DNA of 64,000 nucleotides from Streptomyces armeniacus (GCF_003355155.1 NZ_CP031320.1:2342369-2406368); one strand, 5' to 3'. Counted from the stretch's first letter, positions 1 through 9,997 are shown. The notes: generated by a model not told the origin, from the letters alone. Numbers and translations are program-made.

Positions 1-1874
1 TCGGGCGCGTCCTCGAAGTCCGCCGCCACGCGTTCGTTCAGGCCCACGGTGACGCCCAGCACCGTGCTGTGCCCGTCCACCGTCGCGGTGATCTGCCCGG
101 AGGCGGACGCCTGGTCCGTACGCGCCGCCACGGTGAAGCCGCCGCTCTCCGGGTCCGGGGTGACGGTGAACTGCGAACGGTCGTAGCTCAGCCGTACGTC
201 GGCCGGGTCGACCGGCGCGCTGGTGCCGCGCGCGTCGTAGCCGACGACGCCGAACGACCCGTTCGCGCCCGGGTCCGCCAGCCCGACCCGGTCGTGCGTG
301 GCCCGTACGCGGTCCAGTTCGCCGACGACCTCCAGCCGGGTGCCGCCCCGCGCGCGGCCCGAGTGCGCGGTCACCTCGGTGCTGCCGGTGCGACGCGCGT
401 GGAACGTGCCGTCGCCGTCGACGCTGCCGACGCCGGGCCGGTCCGTACGCCAGCGGGGCGCGCCCTTCGCGGGGCCGTACGTCTCGTCGTGACCCGCCGC
501 GGTCAGCTGCCGGGTCAGGCCCGGGAAGACGCGCTCGGGGTGGCCGCCCGGCACGGTGTCGGAGGACGGGGCGCGCGCCGGGTCGGCGGCGGTCTCCACC
601 CAGTAGCCGCGCAGCCGGCCGCTGCCGTCGGGGGCGGTGAGGGCGAGGCCGCTGGGCACCTCGCGCTGTTCGCCGTCGGACGGCGCGTTCTCCAGCTGCC
701 GTTCGTCCGAGCCGGGCTCGCGGGCGAGCAGCGTGGAGGAGCCGCCGCCGTCCAGGTTGAGCGCGTTGTGGGCGCCCAAGTCCTTCATCATCAGGGCGAG
801 TTCGGTGAGGGTGACACCGCCGGAGGCGGGCTGCCGGCCGTCCACGGTGATCACGTGCATGGTCGAGCCGTCCTTGGAGAAGCCGACCGCCGTACGCGGG
901 GCCGTCGGGTTGTTCGGCCGGCCCTCCCAGTTCTGCGGCTCGCCGTCCACGACCAGCAGGCCGCGTCCGCCGACCGCCGTACGCGGCACGGGGCTGCCGT
1001 CGTCCGTCCGCATGCGGTACTCGACTGACACCTCGTCACCGGGCGCCAGCCCCGCCAGGGTCTTGGCGCCGGCGTCGCGGCCCAGCAGCACGGTGGTGCC
1101 GTGCGGTACGTCGCCCTTGCCCGGCCCCCCGGACACCGAGGTCACCTTGCCGCCGCGCACCGCCACCTCGGTGGTGTCCGCGGCGCCGTCGACGGTCAGG
1201 GAGCGGTCGGCCGCGCCCCACTGCGCGTTGTAGGCGCCGATGCCGTTGTCGGGGACGTTGGCGGCGTTGTACGCGTCGAGGGGCTCGGTGCCGTCGGGCA
1301 GGGTGAGCGTGCCCTCGAAGTACAGGTCCAGGATGCGGCCGGCGCTGTCCGGGCCGAAGCCGACGGACTCGGAGTTGCCGGGTGCGGGGGAGTTGACGGG
1401 CCTGCCGTCGCGTACGCCGGGGCCGAGCGGGGCCCCGGACTCGTTGATGTCGAAGAAGTCGGCGTTGATGGCGGCGACAGTACGGCGGCCCTTCCCCGGA
1501 TCGTGCGCGTCCGCGAGTTCGCCGACGGTGCGGCGCTCGGAGACCCTGCCGGAGGACAGGTGGTCGACCTGGGCGCCGCCGTCGAGGTCCACGCTGAGCG
1601 CGTCGGCACGCAGCCACTTGTCGGGCTTGAGCCGGTCGAACGAGGTGAGCGTGGTGCCGGGGGCGACCGGCCGGCTCGTACGGGACAGCTCCATGCCGTC
1701 GGTCCCGCCCGCGTCGGCGGGGGCGGCGGCCGGGACCGCGGACGCGGGCGTACGCGCGGGCGCGGGCGCCGCCTCGGCGGCGGCCGGGGCGAGCCCGGCG
1801 GCGAGCGCGAGCGCGGTGGCGGCTGGTATCAGCGAACGGGTGAAGGGTCTTCTGCGTGTAGGGACTCGAATCAC
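1..1874 (-). CDS. Secreted phosphodiester glycosidase (NAGPA domain), 3' end cut by window edge
   Basis: About 624 codons are visible and the reading frame runs off the left edge. The GTG start follows GGGAG by a few bases. The first 35 residues look like an export signal: basic VIRVPTRRR, then a hydrophobic Ala/Leu stretch. The phosphodiester glycosidase (NAGPA, formerly DUF2233) core is recognised by INADFFD and by the glycine-rich NLDGGGSSTLLAR, both hallmarks of this family, which cleaves sugar-1-phosphodiesters or decorates exopolysaccharide. The part beyond residue 480 looks like Ig-like cell-surface repeats (GYDARGTSAPVDPADV region). A 7-bp hairpin (TGTGCGC/GCGCACA, 1901-1919) lies in the leader. 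It is oriented like uvrA but is separated from it by a terminator, so it is probably its own unit. The substrate is unknown. Confidence 0.85.
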   Translation of the reverse strand, partial: MIRVPTRRRPFTRSLIPAATALALAAGLAPAAAEAAPAPARTPASAVPAAAPADAGGTDGMELSRTSRPVAPGTTLTSFDRLKPDKWLRADALSVDLDGGAQVDHLSSGRVSERRTVGELADAHDPGKGRRTVAAINADFFDINESGAPLGPGVRDGRPVNSPAPGNSESVGFGPDSAGRILDLYFEGTLTLPDGTEPLDAYNAANVPDNGIGAYNAQWGAADRSLTVDGAADTTEVAVRGGKVTSVSGGPGKGDVPHGTTVLLGRDAGAKTLAGLAPGDEVSVEYRMRTDDGSPVPRTAVGGRGLLVVDGEPQNWEGRPNNPTAPRTAVGFSKDGSTMHVITVDGRQPASGGVTLTELALMMKDLGAHNALNLDGGGSSTLLAREPGSDERQLENAPSDGEQREVPSGLALTAPDGSGRLRGYWVETAADPARAPSSDTVPGGHPERVFPGLTRQLTAAGHDETYGPAKGAPRWRTDRPGVGSVDGDGTFHARRTGSTEVTAHSGRARGGTRLEVVGELDRVRATHDRVGLADPGANGSFGVVGYDARGTSAPVDPADVRLSYDRSQFTVTPDPESGGFTVAARTDQASASGQITATVDGHSTVLGVTVGLNERVAADFEDAP

Positions 1875-2084
1875 AACATCTCCCACAGAGACGTGAGTTC
1901 TGTGCGCTTTCTGCGCACACAGCCGCACACGCTGGCAAGAGCGACCGGTCTACACCAGAGGTCGCGGGAGAAATCATCGAAAACAGCAGGTGCACCGCAT
2001 TTCCGCCCAACCCGCTGGACGTTAACGCGGGACACCCGCCGGTCGCTGTCGCAACACGCGGAGCACCCGCGTGCCGGAACGCGA

Positions 2085-2114
2085 CTGACGGCCCGTCGAA
2101 CGACGGGCCGTCAG
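2085..2114 (-). terminator. Hairpin terminator after uvrA
   Basis: Perfect 13-bp inverted repeat (CTGACGGCCCGTC / GACGGGCCGTCAG) with a 4-nt loop, 50 bp downstream of the uvrA stop. There is no U-tract, as is usual for Streptomyces terminators. The rest of 1875-2163 is the upstream region of the glycosidase gene. Confidence 0.75.
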
Positions 2115-2163
2115 CTCCGAGTCACCGCACGCGCTTGATCGCGTACGTGTGACCGCACACGTG

Positions 2164-5160
2164 TCACCGCTTGCGCGCCGCCGCCTTCTTGGCCGGGGCG
2201 CCCGCACGCGCCGCGGGCTTCTTCGCCGCCGCCGCGCTCCTCGCGCTCTTGGCGCCCTTCGCGGCCCGCGCCTGCTCCGCCTTCCCGGCGGGCTTCAGCT
2301 CCGCCGGAGCGTCGGTCACCCTGCTCCCCAGGATGTCCCGCAGGAACTTGCCCGTGTGGCTGCCCGTGACGCCCGCGACCTGCTCCGGGGTGCCCTCTGC
2401 GACGACCAGTCCGCCGCCGCTGCCGCCCTCGGGGCCCATGTCCACGAGCCAGTCCGCCGTCTTGATCACGTCGAGATTGTGCTCGATCACGATCACCGTG
2501 TTGCCCTTGTCGACCAGTCCGGACAGCACCGACAGCAGCTTGCGGATGTCCTCGAAGTGCAGCCCGGTGGTGGGCTCGTCGAGGACGTAGACCGTACGGC
2601 CTGTGCTGCGCTTCTGCAGCTCGCTGGCGAGCTTGACGCGCTGCGCCTCGCCGCCGGACAGGGTCGGCGCGGGCTGGCCGAGCCGTACGTACCCCAGCCC
2701 GACGTCGTTGAGCGTGCGCAGATGGCGGGCGATGGCGGGCACGGCCTCGAAGAAGTCCGTGGCCTCCTCGATCGGCATGTCCAGCACCTCGGCGATGGAC
2801 TTGCCCTTGTAGTGGACCTCCAGCGTCTCCCGGTTGTACCGCGCGCCGTGGCAGACCTCGCACGGGACGTAGACGTCCGGCAGGAAGTTCATCTCGATCT
2901 TGATGGTGCCGTCGCCGGAGCAGTTCTCGCAGCGGCCGCCCTTGACGTTGAAGGAGAAGCGGCCCGGCTGATAACCGCGGACCTTCGCCTCCATCGTCTC
3001 GGCGAACAGCTTCCGCACGTGGTCGAAGACCCCGGTGTACGTGGCCGGGTTGGACCGTGGCGTACGGCCGATCGGCGACTGGTCGACGTGCACGACCTTG
3101 TCCACCAGGTCGTCGCCGTCCACCCGGGTGTGCCGTCCGGGCACCGACTTGGCGCCGTTCAGCTCGCGCGCCAGGTGGGTGTACAGGATGTCGTTGACGA
3201 GGGTCGACTTGCCCGAGCCGGAGACGCCCGTGACGGCCGTGAGCACGCCGAGCGGGAAGCTGACGGCGATGTCCTGCAGGTTGTTCTCGCGGGCGCCGTG
3301 CACGGTGAGCCGGCGCTTGGGGTCGAGCGGCCGGCGGATCTCCGGGGTCGGGATCACCTTCCTGCCCGAGAGGTACTGCCCGGTCACCGACTTCTCGTTG
3401 GCCAGCAGCTCCTTCAACGGGCCGCTGTGCACGACCTCGCCGCCGTGCTCGCCCGCACCCGGGCCGATGTCCACGACCCAGTCGGACGTCTTGATGGTGT
3501 CCTCGTCGTGCTCGACGACGATCAGGGTGTTGCCCAGGTCCCGGAGCCGGACCAGGGTCTCCATCAGCCGGTGGTTGTCGCGCTGGTGCAGCCCGATGGA
3601 CGGCTCGTCCAGCACGTACAACACGCCCACCAGGCCGGAGCCGATCTGCGTCGCGAGCCGGATGCGCTGGGCCTCGCCGCCGGACAGGGTGCCCGCGGCG
3701 CGGTTCAGCGAGAGGTAGTCGAGGCCGACGTCGACGAGGAACCGCAGCCGCTCGTTGACCTCCTTCAGCACCCGCTCCGCGATGGTCTTCTCGCGGTCGC
3801 TCAGCTTCATCGCGCCCAGGAAGTCCGCGCACTCGCTGATGGACATCGCGGCGACGTCGGCGATGGACTTCCCCTGCACGGTGACCGCCAGCACCACCGG
3901 CTTCAGCCGGGTGCCCTGGCAGGACGGGCAGGGCACCTCGCGCATGTACCCCTCGAAGCGCTCCCGGCTGGTGTCGGTCTCCGCCTCCTGGTGCCGCCGC
4001 CGTACGAACGGGACCGCGCCCTCGAACGAGGTGGTGTACGCGCGCTCGCGCCCGTACCGGTTGCGGTACCGCACCTCGATCTGGGTCCGGTGGCCGTTCA
4101 GCAGGGCCTTGCGGGCGCGCTGGGGCAGACCGGCCCACGGGACGTCCGTACGGAAGCCGAGCGCGTCGGCGAGGGCGCCGATGAGACGCCCGAAATAGTC
4201 CCGGGTGTGGCCGTGCGACCAGGGGTGGATGGCGCCCTCGTCCAGCGACTTGTCCTCGTCGGGGACGATCAGCTCCGGGTCCACCTCCATCCGCGTGCCG
4301 ATGCCGGTGCACTCGGAGCAGGCACCGAAGGGGGAGTTGAACGAGAAGGAGCGCGGCTCCATCTCCTCGAACGACAGGTCGTCGTGCGGGCAGTACAGAT
4401 GCTCCGAGTACATCCGCTCGCGCTGCGGGTCGTCCTCGGGCAGGTCCACGAAGTCGAGGATCACCATGCCGCCGGCGAGCCCGAGCGCGGTCTCCACCGA
4501 GTCCGTCAGCCGCCGCTTGGCGCTGTCCTTCACGGTGAGGCGGTCCACGACCACCTCGATGGTGTGCTTCTCCTGCTTCTTCAGCTTCGGCGGCTCCGAC
4601 AGCTGGACGGTCTCGCCGTCCACCCGTGCCCGGCTGTACCCCTTGGTCTGGAGGTCGGAGAAGAGGTCGACGAACTCGCCCTTCCGCTCCCGTACCAGCG
4701 GGGACAGCACCTGGAAGCGGGTGCCGGGCTCCAGGTCCAGCACCTTGTCGACGATCGCCTGCGGCGACTGCCGGGTGATGGGCCGGCCGCACTCGGGGCA
4801 GTGCGGGTGGCCGATGCGGGCGAAGAGCAGCCGGAGGTAGTCGTAGACCTCCGTGATGGTGCCGACCGTGGAGCGCGGGTTGCGCGAGGTCGACTTCTGG
4901 TCGATGGAGACCGCGGGGGACAGGCCCTCGATGAAGTCGACGTCGGGCTTGTCCATCTGCCCCAGGAACTGGCGTGCGTACGAGGACAGCGACTCGACAT
5001 AGCGGCGCTGCCCTTCGGCGAAGATCGTGTCGAAGGCGAGCGAGGACTTGCCCGACCCGGAGAGGCCCGTGAACACGATGAGTGAGTCACGGGGGAGGTC
5101 GAGAGAGACGTTCTTGAGATTGTGCTCGCGAGCGCCACGGACGAAGAGACGGTCAGCCAC
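2164..5160 (-). CDS. uvrA: Excinuclease ABC subunit A (UvrA)
   Basis: UvrA is the damage-recognition ATPase of nucleotide excision repair and works as a dimer with UvrB. The protein is about 998 aa. N-terminal Walker A is GLSGSGKSS (residues 32-40), and a second Walker [10 protein letters not shown] lies near 650. There are two ABC signatures ([12 protein letters not shown] and [12 protein letters not shown]), each followed by a Walker B ([20 protein letters not shown]). The C-terminal zinc finger is intact (CENC...CEVC). The first insertion finger has CPHD instead of CxxC, a variant I recall from other actinobacteria. The last 45 residues are a Lys/Ala-rich tail typical of high-GC species. 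I chose GTG at 5160 because AAAGG lies 11 nt upstream and homologues begin VADRL. A GTG four codons earlier (5172) is the alternative. No LexA-type dyad was seen upstream. Confidence 0.97.
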   Translation of the reverse strand: MADRLFVRGAREHNLKNVSLDLPRDSLIVFTGLSGSGKSSLAFDTIFAEGQRRYVESLSSYARQFLGQMDKPDVDFIEGLSPAVSIDQKSTSRNPRSTVGTITEVYDYLRLLFARIGHPHCPECGRPITRQSPQAIVDKVLDLEPGTRFQVLSPLVRERKGEFVDLFSDLQTKGYSRARVDGETVQLSEPPKLKKQEKHTIEVVVDRLTVKDSAKRRLTDSVETALGLAGGMVILDFVDLPEDDPQRERMYSEHLYCPHDDLSFEEMEPRSFSFNSPFGACSECTGIGTRMEVDPELIVPDEDKSLDEGAIHPWSHGHTRDYFGRLIGALADALGFRTDVPWAGLPQRARKALLNGHRTQIEVRYRNRYGRERAYTTSFEGAVPFVRRRHQEAETDTSRERFEGYMREVPCPSCQGTRLKPVVLAVTVQGKSIADVAAMSISECADFLGAMKLSDREKTIAERVLKEVNERLRFLVDVGLDYLSLNRAAGTLSGGEAQRIRLATQIGSGLVGVLYVLDEPSIGLHQRDNHRLMETLVRLRDLGNTLIVVEHDEDTIKTSDWVVDIGPGAGEHGGEVVHSGPLKELLANEKSVTGQYLSGRKVIPTPEIRRPLDPKRRLTVHGARENNLQDIAVSFPLGVLTAVTGVSGSGKSTLVNDILYTHLARELNGAKSVPGRHTRVDGDDLVDKVVHVDQSPIGRTPRSNPATYTGVFDHVRKLFAETMEAKVRGYQPGRFSFNVKGGRCENCSGDGTIKIEMNFLPDVYVPCEVCHGARYNRETLEVHYKGKSIAEVLDMPIEEATDFFEAVPAIARHLRTLNDVGLGYVRLGQPAPTLSGGEAQRVKLASELQKRSTGRTVYVLDEPTTGLHFEDIRKLLSVLSGLVDKGNTVIVIEHNLDVIKTADWLVDMGPEGGSGGGLVVAEGTPEQVAGVTGSHTGKFLRDILGSRVTDAPAELKPAGKAEQARAAKGAKSARSAAAAKKPAARAGAPAKKAAARKR

Positions 5161-5200
5161 GCCAGTAGGCACCTTTCCGTGTGTGGTGAGGGGGCGGGTG

Positions 5201-5254
5201 CGTGATAGAGCGCAGCCCCCCTGCCCCCGTGATAGGGCGCAGTCCCCAGCCCCA
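5201..5254. repeat. Two-copy 27-bp direct repeat upstream of uvrA
   Basis: CGTGATAGAGCGCAG at 5201-5215 recurs as CGTGATAGGGCGCAG at 5228-5242, each followed by a C-rich tail. It lies in the 230-bp divergent region between uvrA and the isomerase-like gene. Confidence 0.7.
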
Positions 5255-5355
5255 GGGTATGGGGAGCGCCGCGACGATGTGTTCGGGATGCCGCAAGCCA
5301 GAGCCTATAGCACGCGTATTCGATTTATGGAGCTTCCCCGGGAACCCGGGCTTCC

Positions 5356-5384
5356 TTCACTCGAAGGTGTCACCCGAGTACGTT
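5356..5384 (+). promoter_or_regulatory. Putative promoter of a leaderless gene (5391)
   Basis: TTCACT (5356-5361), a 17-bp spacer, and TACGTT (5379-5384). The -10 hexamer ends 6 nt before the ATG and no Shine-Dalgarno is present, so transcription should start at or next to the start codon. Confidence 0.5.
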
Positions 5385-5390
5385 CGGATC

Positions 5391-6113
5391 ATGACTTCGC
5401 CTGCGCACGACAACCCCGCCGCAGAATCCCCCGCCGCTGACGCCACCGCCGTACGCGATGCCACGGAACGCCTGCTGGCGGCCGTGGACGCGCTCGACGA
5501 CGCCGCGGTTCGCGCGCCCTCGCACCTGCCCGGCTGGACCCGGGGCCACGTGCTGGCCCACCTCGCGCGCAACGCGGACGCTCTCATCAACGTACTCTCC
5601 GGACGGCCGATGTACGTCAGCGGGGAATCCCGCGACGCCGACATCGAGCGTGACGCCCCGCACACCGCGGCGGAGCACCTGGAGGACCTGCGGGCCAGCG
5701 CCGCGCGGCTGGACGCCGCCTTCGCCGACGAGGCCGGCGAGAGCTGGCAGCGCACCGTCGAGCTGCGCAACGGCGTCACGGACCTCGCCGCGTCCGTCCC
5801 GTTCCGCCGCTGGATCGAGGTCGAGCTGCACCACGTCGACCTCGGCGTCGGCTACGCCATCGACGACCTCCCCGCCGGGTTCGTCGACCGCGAGACCGCC
5901 AACATGGCCCGCCGCTTCGACGGCCACCCCGACCTCACCGAGGCCGTCGAGCTGCGCGCGGAGGACGGGCGCAGCTGGCGCACCGGGGCGCGTACGGGAG
6001 AGCCGGTGGTGGTCGTCGGCACACCCGCCGCGCTGACCGGCTGGCTCACGGGACGTACGACCGGAAGCGGTCTCTCCGCCTCTGCTCCGCTGCCCTCGCT
6101 CCCGCCGCTGTGA
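5391..6113 (+). CDS. Mycothiol-dependent maleylpyruvate isomerase-family protein (DinB fold)
   Basis: The 240-aa protein carries the N-terminal metal-binding domain of the mycothiol-dependent maleylpyruvate isomerase family. The motif [20 protein letters not shown] contains H53 and H57, and [12 protein letters not shown] (residues 141-151) provides the Glu and His ligands of the DinB-type metal site. Members use mycothiol, the actinobacterial low-molecular-weight thiol, for isomerisation or thiol transfer. The true substrate here is unknown, because no gentisate pathway genes are nearby. The ATG at 5391 is favoured because homologues begin about 45 residues before the LPGWTRGH motif and a promoter-like -10 ends 6 nt before it. 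Transcribed divergently from uvrA. Confidence 0.85.
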   Translation: MTSPAHDNPAAESPAADATAVRDATERLLAAVDALDDAAVRAPSHLPGWTRGHVLAHLARNADALINVLSGRPMYVSGESRDADIERDAPHTAAEHLEDLRASAARLDAAFADEAGESWQRTVELRNGVTDLAASVPFRRWIEVELHHVDLGVGYAIDDLPAGFVDRETANMARRFDGHPDLTEAVELRAEDGRSWRTGARTGEPVVVVGTPAALTGWLTGRTTGSGLSASAPLPSLPPL

Positions 6114-6131
6114 GGTGATCACCGGAGCCGC

Positions 6132-6137
6132 TAACGT
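6132..6137 (+). promoter_or_regulatory. -10 element of a leaderless promoter (MBL gene)
   Basis: TAACGT ends exactly 6 nt before the ATG at 6144. There is no Shine-Dalgarno. The -35 match is weak (TGTGAG, 6109-6114). A 10-bp palindrome GGTGATCACC lies just upstream (about 6115-6124). Confidence 0.45.
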
Positions 6138-6143
6138 ATCGCC

Positions 6144-6800
6144 ATGGCTTACCGCGGAGTGGTGAAGGTCGGCGGTCCCGCCGACGTGCACGAGCTGGCC
6201 GACCTGATGATCTCGAAGGTCGCGGTCGGCCCCATGGACAACAACGCGTACCTGCTGCGCTGCAGAGCCACCGGTGAGCAGTTGATGATCGACGCCGCCA
6301 ACGAGCCGGACACCCTGCTGCGCCTCATCGGTGACGACGGCATCGCCTCCGTCGTCACCACGCACCGGCACGAGGACCACTGGCAGGCGCTGGACACCGT
6401 CGTACAGGCGACGGACGCGCGCACGTACGCCGGGCGCTACGACGCCGAGGGCATCCCCGTGCCGACGGACGTGCCGCTGGAGGACGGCGACACCGTACGG
6501 GTCGGGCAGGCCGAGCTGACCGTCTGCCACCTCGTCGGGCACACCCCCGGCTCGATCGCGCTCGTCTACGACGACCCGCACGGGCACCCGCACCTGTTCA
6601 CCGGCGACTGCCTGTTCCCGGGCGGCCTCGGCAACACGTGGGGTGACGTGAAGCGGTTCGCCAGCCTGCTGAACGACGTCGAGGCCAAGCTGTTCGCGCG
6701 GCTCCCGGACGAGACGTGGGTGTACCCCGGGCACGGCGCCGACACCACGCTCGGCGCGGAGCGGCCGCACCTGCAGGAGTGGCGCGAGCGCGGCTGGTGA
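6144..6800 (+). CDS. MBL-fold metallo-hydrolase (glyoxalase II-like)
   Basis: The 218-aa metallo-beta-lactamase-fold hydrolase has the signature THRHEDHW (residues 73-80, giving H74, H76, D78 and H79). The remaining metal ligands are in CHLVGHTPGS, the Asp of FTGDCLF and the His of YPGHGADT. This is the glyoxalase II-like subgroup, which hydrolyses thioesters or related bonds with two metal ions. The sequence contains no substrate clue. No signal peptide is seen, so it is cytoplasmic. Its stop codon overlaps the GTG start of the downstream helicase by four bases (GTGA), indicating translational coupling. Confidence 0.9.
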   Translation: MAYRGVVKVGGPADVHELADLMISKVAVGPMDNNAYLLRCRATGEQLMIDAANEPDTLLRLIGDDGIASVVTTHRHEDHWQALDTVVQATDARTYAGRYDAEGIPVPTDVPLEDGDTVRVGQAELTVCHLVGHTPGSIALVYDDPHGHPHLFTGDCLFPGGLGNTWGDVKRFASLLNDVEAKLFARLPDETWVYPGHGADTTLGAERPHLQEWRERGW

Positions 6801-9800
6801 CGGGCGGCACGGTGGCGGCCGGCGGGGGCCCGGATCCCGCCGGCCCGTCAGAGGAGACGGGGACGGCGGGATTCGCGGCGGCGCGGCCCCCGGTGGCGCT
6901 GCGGCGGCACCAGGAGGCGGCGCTGGCCGGGCTGGAGACGGCCTTCGCGGAGGGCAGGCGGCGCGCCTGGGTCGTCCTGCCGCCCGGCCTCGGCAAGACG
7001 CTGACCGGGCTGGAGGCGGCGCGCAGGCTCGGGCACCCGGTGGTGGTCTTCGGGCCGAACACGGCGATCCAGGGCCAGTGGGTACGGGAGTGGGCCGGGT
7101 TCCGGCCCGCACCGGCGCCCGCGGGCACGGACCGCTCGCTGGACCGCCCGGTGACGGTGCTCACGTACCAGTCGCTCGCCTCCTTCGATCCGGACGCGGA
7201 AGTCGACGAGGAGGGCGGCGGGGCAGCACCGTACGGAGCCGCTTCCGGCGACCGCGCGTCGTCCCGCCCGGCGGCGTCGTCCCGCCCGGTGTCGCCGTCC
7301 CGCCGTACGCGTCCGGCCCGCCGCCATCTGGACCGGCTGCGCCCGCAGGGGCGCGAGCTGGTCGCCGCGCTGCGCGCCGCGGGCCGGGTCACGCTGCTGC
7401 TCGACGAGTGCCACCACCTGCTGGACACCTGGGGCGAGCTGCTGGCCGAGCTGCTCCGCGAACTGCCCGCCGCCACCGTGATCGGACTCACGGCCACTCC
7501 GCCCGATCGGCTCACCCCCGCGCAGGCCGCGCTCGTGGAGGAGCTGTTCGGCCCGGCGGTGCAGGGCCCGTCGATCCCCGCGGCCGTACGGGAAGGGCAG
7601 CTCGCCCCGTACGCCGAGCTGGCCTGGCTCACCCCGCCCACCGCCGAGGAGACGGGCTGGCTCGCCGCCGAGGCCGAACGCTTCGCCACCCTCACCACCG
7701 GGCTGCTCGACCCGTCGTTCGCCGCCACCCCCTTCCTCGGCTGGCTCGACGCACGCGTCGTGCACCGCCGTACGGCAGCGGATTCGGCGGGTCCGGCGGC
7801 GGACACGGCGGGCACGGCGGACACGGCGGACACGGCGGACACGGCGGGCGGCGGCGGGGCCGGAGAGGGCCGGCCGGCCGTCCCCTGGCACCGCTTCGCC
7901 CGCGACCACCCGCTCACCGCCCGCGCCGCGCTCCGCTTCCACCACCACGGCCTGCTCGCGCTCCCGGACGGCGCACGGCTCCGCGAGGAGCACCGGCAGC
8001 CGCCCACCGCGGCGGACTGGGTGTGCCTGCTCGACGACTGGATCCGGCACTGTCTGCGGCCCAGCGCCGAGCCCGCCGACGAGGCCGCGCTGGAGGCCGT
8101 ACGGGCGGCGCTGCCCGCCGTCGGGTACCGGCTCACCGGCCGGGGCGTACGCGGCGGGCGTTCGCCGGTCGACCGCGTGCTGGCCCGCAGCGCGGCCAAA
8201 ACGACCGCCGTACGGGAGATCCTCGCCGCCGAACACGGCACGCTGGCCGACCGGTTGCGCGCGGTCGTCGTGTGCGACCACGAGCGTGCCACCGCCACGC
8301 TCCCGGCCGCGCTCGACGGCGTACTGGACCAGGAGGCGGGCTCCGCGCGGCTGGTGCTCGACCAACTGGCCGCGGACCCGCGTACGGCAGTGCTGGACCC
8401 GCTGCTCGTCACCGGCCGTACGGTGGCGGCGGCGCCCGGTACGGCGCGGCGGTTCGCGCGGTTCGTGGCGGAGACCGAGCCGGGCCTGCGGCTGGATCCG
8501 CTGCCGGAGGGTGCCGCTTCCGACGGTGGTGCCTCCGACAGCCTCCCTGAGGACCACGCGTCCGCGGCCTCCGTCGAGATCACCGGGAGCTGGACCAGCC
8601 GCCGCTGGGTCGCCCTCGCCACTCGCTTCTTCGAGGCCGGCGGCACCCGCGCCCTCATCGGCACCCGCGGCATGCTCGGCGAGGGCTGGGACGCGCGCTG
8701 CGTCAACACCCTCGTCGATCTGACCGAGGCAACCACCGCCACCGCCGTCGTACAGACCCGCGGCCGCGGCCTGCGGCTCGACCCGGACTGGCCGGAGAAG
8801 ACCGCGCACACGTGGTCGGTGGTGTGCGTGGCGGACGGCCACCCGAGGGGCAACGGCGACTGGGAGCGCTTCGTACGCAAACACGACGGCTATCTCGGCC
8901 TCACCGACGCGGGCGAGATCATCTCCGGCGTCGCACACGTACACGCGGGGCTGTCGCCGTACGGGCCGCCGCACGAGGCCGAGTTCGACCGCTTCAACGC
9001 GCTCATGCTGCACCGTGCGGAGGACCGCGCCGCCGCGCGGGAGCTGTGGCGGATCGGCACCCCGTACGAGGACCGGCTCGTGCACACGGTGCGCGTCACC
9101 GTGCCCCGCCAGCGGCAGACGGTGGCCGTTTCGCCGGACGGGGCGCCGGCCGCACCGCCCGTCGCCGTGCCCACGCGGAACGGCGTCGCGCCCGCCGTGC
9201 CGCGCGGCGCCTCCCCGTGGGCGGGCGCGTTCAGCGCGCTCGTCTGCGCGCTGCCGCCCGTTGCGGCCGGGGCCGCGCCGCTCGCGGCGGGGACCGCCGT
9301 GCTGGGCGGCTGGGCCGCGTACGCCGTGGCGCGGGGCGCCGCGGGCGCGCGGAGACTGCGCGCGGCGGCGGACGAGCCGGTGCTGACGGCGGTCGCGCGG
9401 GCGGTCGCGGACGGGCTGCACGCGGCGGGGCTGACGCCGCGCGGAGCGGAGGCGGTGTCGGTGGCGCCGGACGAGACGGGCGCGTACCGCGTCGGGCTGG
9501 ACGGCGTGCCCGAGGCGGCCTCCGAGTGCTTCGCGGCCGCGTTCGACGAGGCCGTCTCGCCGGTCGCCGACCCGCGCTATCTGATGCCGCGCTACGCGCT
9601 GACCCGGCAGGGCCTGTGGGCCGGGCGCCGCGCGACCCGCAACAGGCTGCGGAACACCGTCGTCCACCACGCCGTGCCCGCCGTACTGGGCGAGAACCGG
9701 CGCCGGGTCGACGCGTACGCCGCGGCCTGGCGCCGCCATGTCAGCGGCGCCGAACCCGTCTACACCCGCTCCCCGGAGGGCGCCGGAGTGCTGGCCGCGC

Positions 9801-9856
9801 AGGCCGGGCTGCCGCCGCTGGAGGCCACGACGGCGATGCGCGTCGCCTGGACCTGA
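6797..9856 (+). CDS. Large DECH-box helicase-family protein
   Basis: The ~1019-aa superfamily 2 helicase-like protein has Walker A LPPGLGKTLTG (residues 61-71), DECH motif LLLDECHHLLD (201-210), motif III GLTATPP (~230) and a C-terminal helicase half with GTRGMLGEGWDARCVNTL and an arginine finger in QTRGRGLRLD. The order resembles type III restriction/ERCC3-like helicases. The last 300 residues are unfamiliar and include an Ala/Gly-rich hydrophobic stretch (SALVCALPPVAAGAAPLAAG) that could touch the membrane. A (Asp-Thr-Ala)n repeat sits near residue 340. The GTG start overlaps the upstream MBL stop. An upstream extension inside the MBL gene is possible but unlikely. The role is unknown; its position between uvrA and uvrC suggests DNA metabolism. 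Confidence 0.85.
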   Translation: MTGGTVAAGGGPDPAGPSEETGTAGFAAARPPVALRRHQEAALAGLETAFAEGRRRAWVVLPPGLGKTLTGLEAARRLGHPVVVFGPNTAIQGQWVREWAGFRPAPAPAGTDRSLDRPVTVLTYQSLASFDPDAEVDEEGGGAAPYGAASGDRASSRPAASSRPVSPSRRTRPARRHLDRLRPQGRELVAALRAAGRVTLLLDECHHLLDTWGELLAELLRELPAATVIGLTATPPDRLTPAQAALVEELFGPAVQGPSIPAAVREGQLAPYAELAWLTPPTAEETGWLAAEAERFATLTTGLLDPSFAATPFLGWLDARVVHRRTAADSAGPAADTAGTADTADTADTAGGGGAGEGRPAVPWHRFARDHPLTARAALRFHHHGLLALPDGARLREEHRQPPTAADWVCLLDDWIRHCLRPSAEPADEAALEAVRAALPAVGYRLTGRGVRGGRSPVDRVLARSAAKTTAVREILAAEHGTLADRLRAVVVCDHERATATLPAALDGVLDQEAGSARLVLDQLAADPRTAVLDPLLVTGRTVAAAPGTARRFARFVAETEPGLRLDPLPEGAASDGGASDSLPEDHASAASVEITGSWTSRRWVALATRFFEAGGTRALIGTRGMLGEGWDARCVNTLVDLTEATTATAVVQTRGRGLRLDPDWPEKTAHTWSVVCVADGHPRGNGDWERFVRKHDGYLGLTDAGEIISGVAHVHAGLSPYGPPHEAEFDRFNALMLHRAEDRAAARELWRIGTPYEDRLVHTVRVTVPRQRQTVAVSPDGAPAAPPVAVPTRNGVAPAVPRGASPWAGAFSALVCALPPVAAGAAPLAAGTAVLGGWAAYAVARGAAGARRLRAAADEPVLTAVARAVADGLHAAGLTPRGAEAVSVAPDETGAYRVGLDGVPEAASECFAAAFDEAVSPVADPRYLMPRYALTRQGLWAGRRATRNRLRNTVVHHAVPAVLGENRRRVDAYAAAWRRHVSGAEPVYTRSPEGAGVLAAQAGLPPLEATTAMRVAWT
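7801..7845 (+). repeat. 9-bp tandem repeat inside the helicase gene
   Basis: Five consecutive 9-bp units (GGACACGGC, one with GGGCACGGC) encode a repeated Asp-Thr-Ala linker. The unit length keeps frame, so copy number can vary without disrupting the gene. Confidence 0.85.
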
Positions 9857-9862
9857 GGCGAG

Positions 9863-9908
9863 CGCGGGACGGGGCGCGAGGCGGGCGCGGGACGGGGCGC
9901 GAGGCGGG
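9863..9908. repeat. Two-copy 23-bp tandem repeat between helicase and uvrC
   Basis: The unit CGCGGGACGGGGCGCGAGGC (plus GGG) occurs twice in tandem immediately after the helicase stop codon. No function can be read from it. Confidence 0.7.
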
Positions 9909-9997
9909 CGTGAGGCGCCCGGTGAGAGGGCCCGCAACCGCCGCTCTCACCGCCCCGGCACCACCCCCGGACACCGGTCGCTGTCACTGCGCGGAAG

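Noticed and set aside
2149..5085. A 978-codon open frame on the plus strand opposite uvrA
   Set aside because: It is the antisense shadow of uvrA. It is rich in Arg/Val/Leu/Gly/Asp, has no motif, and arises from the third-position GC bias.
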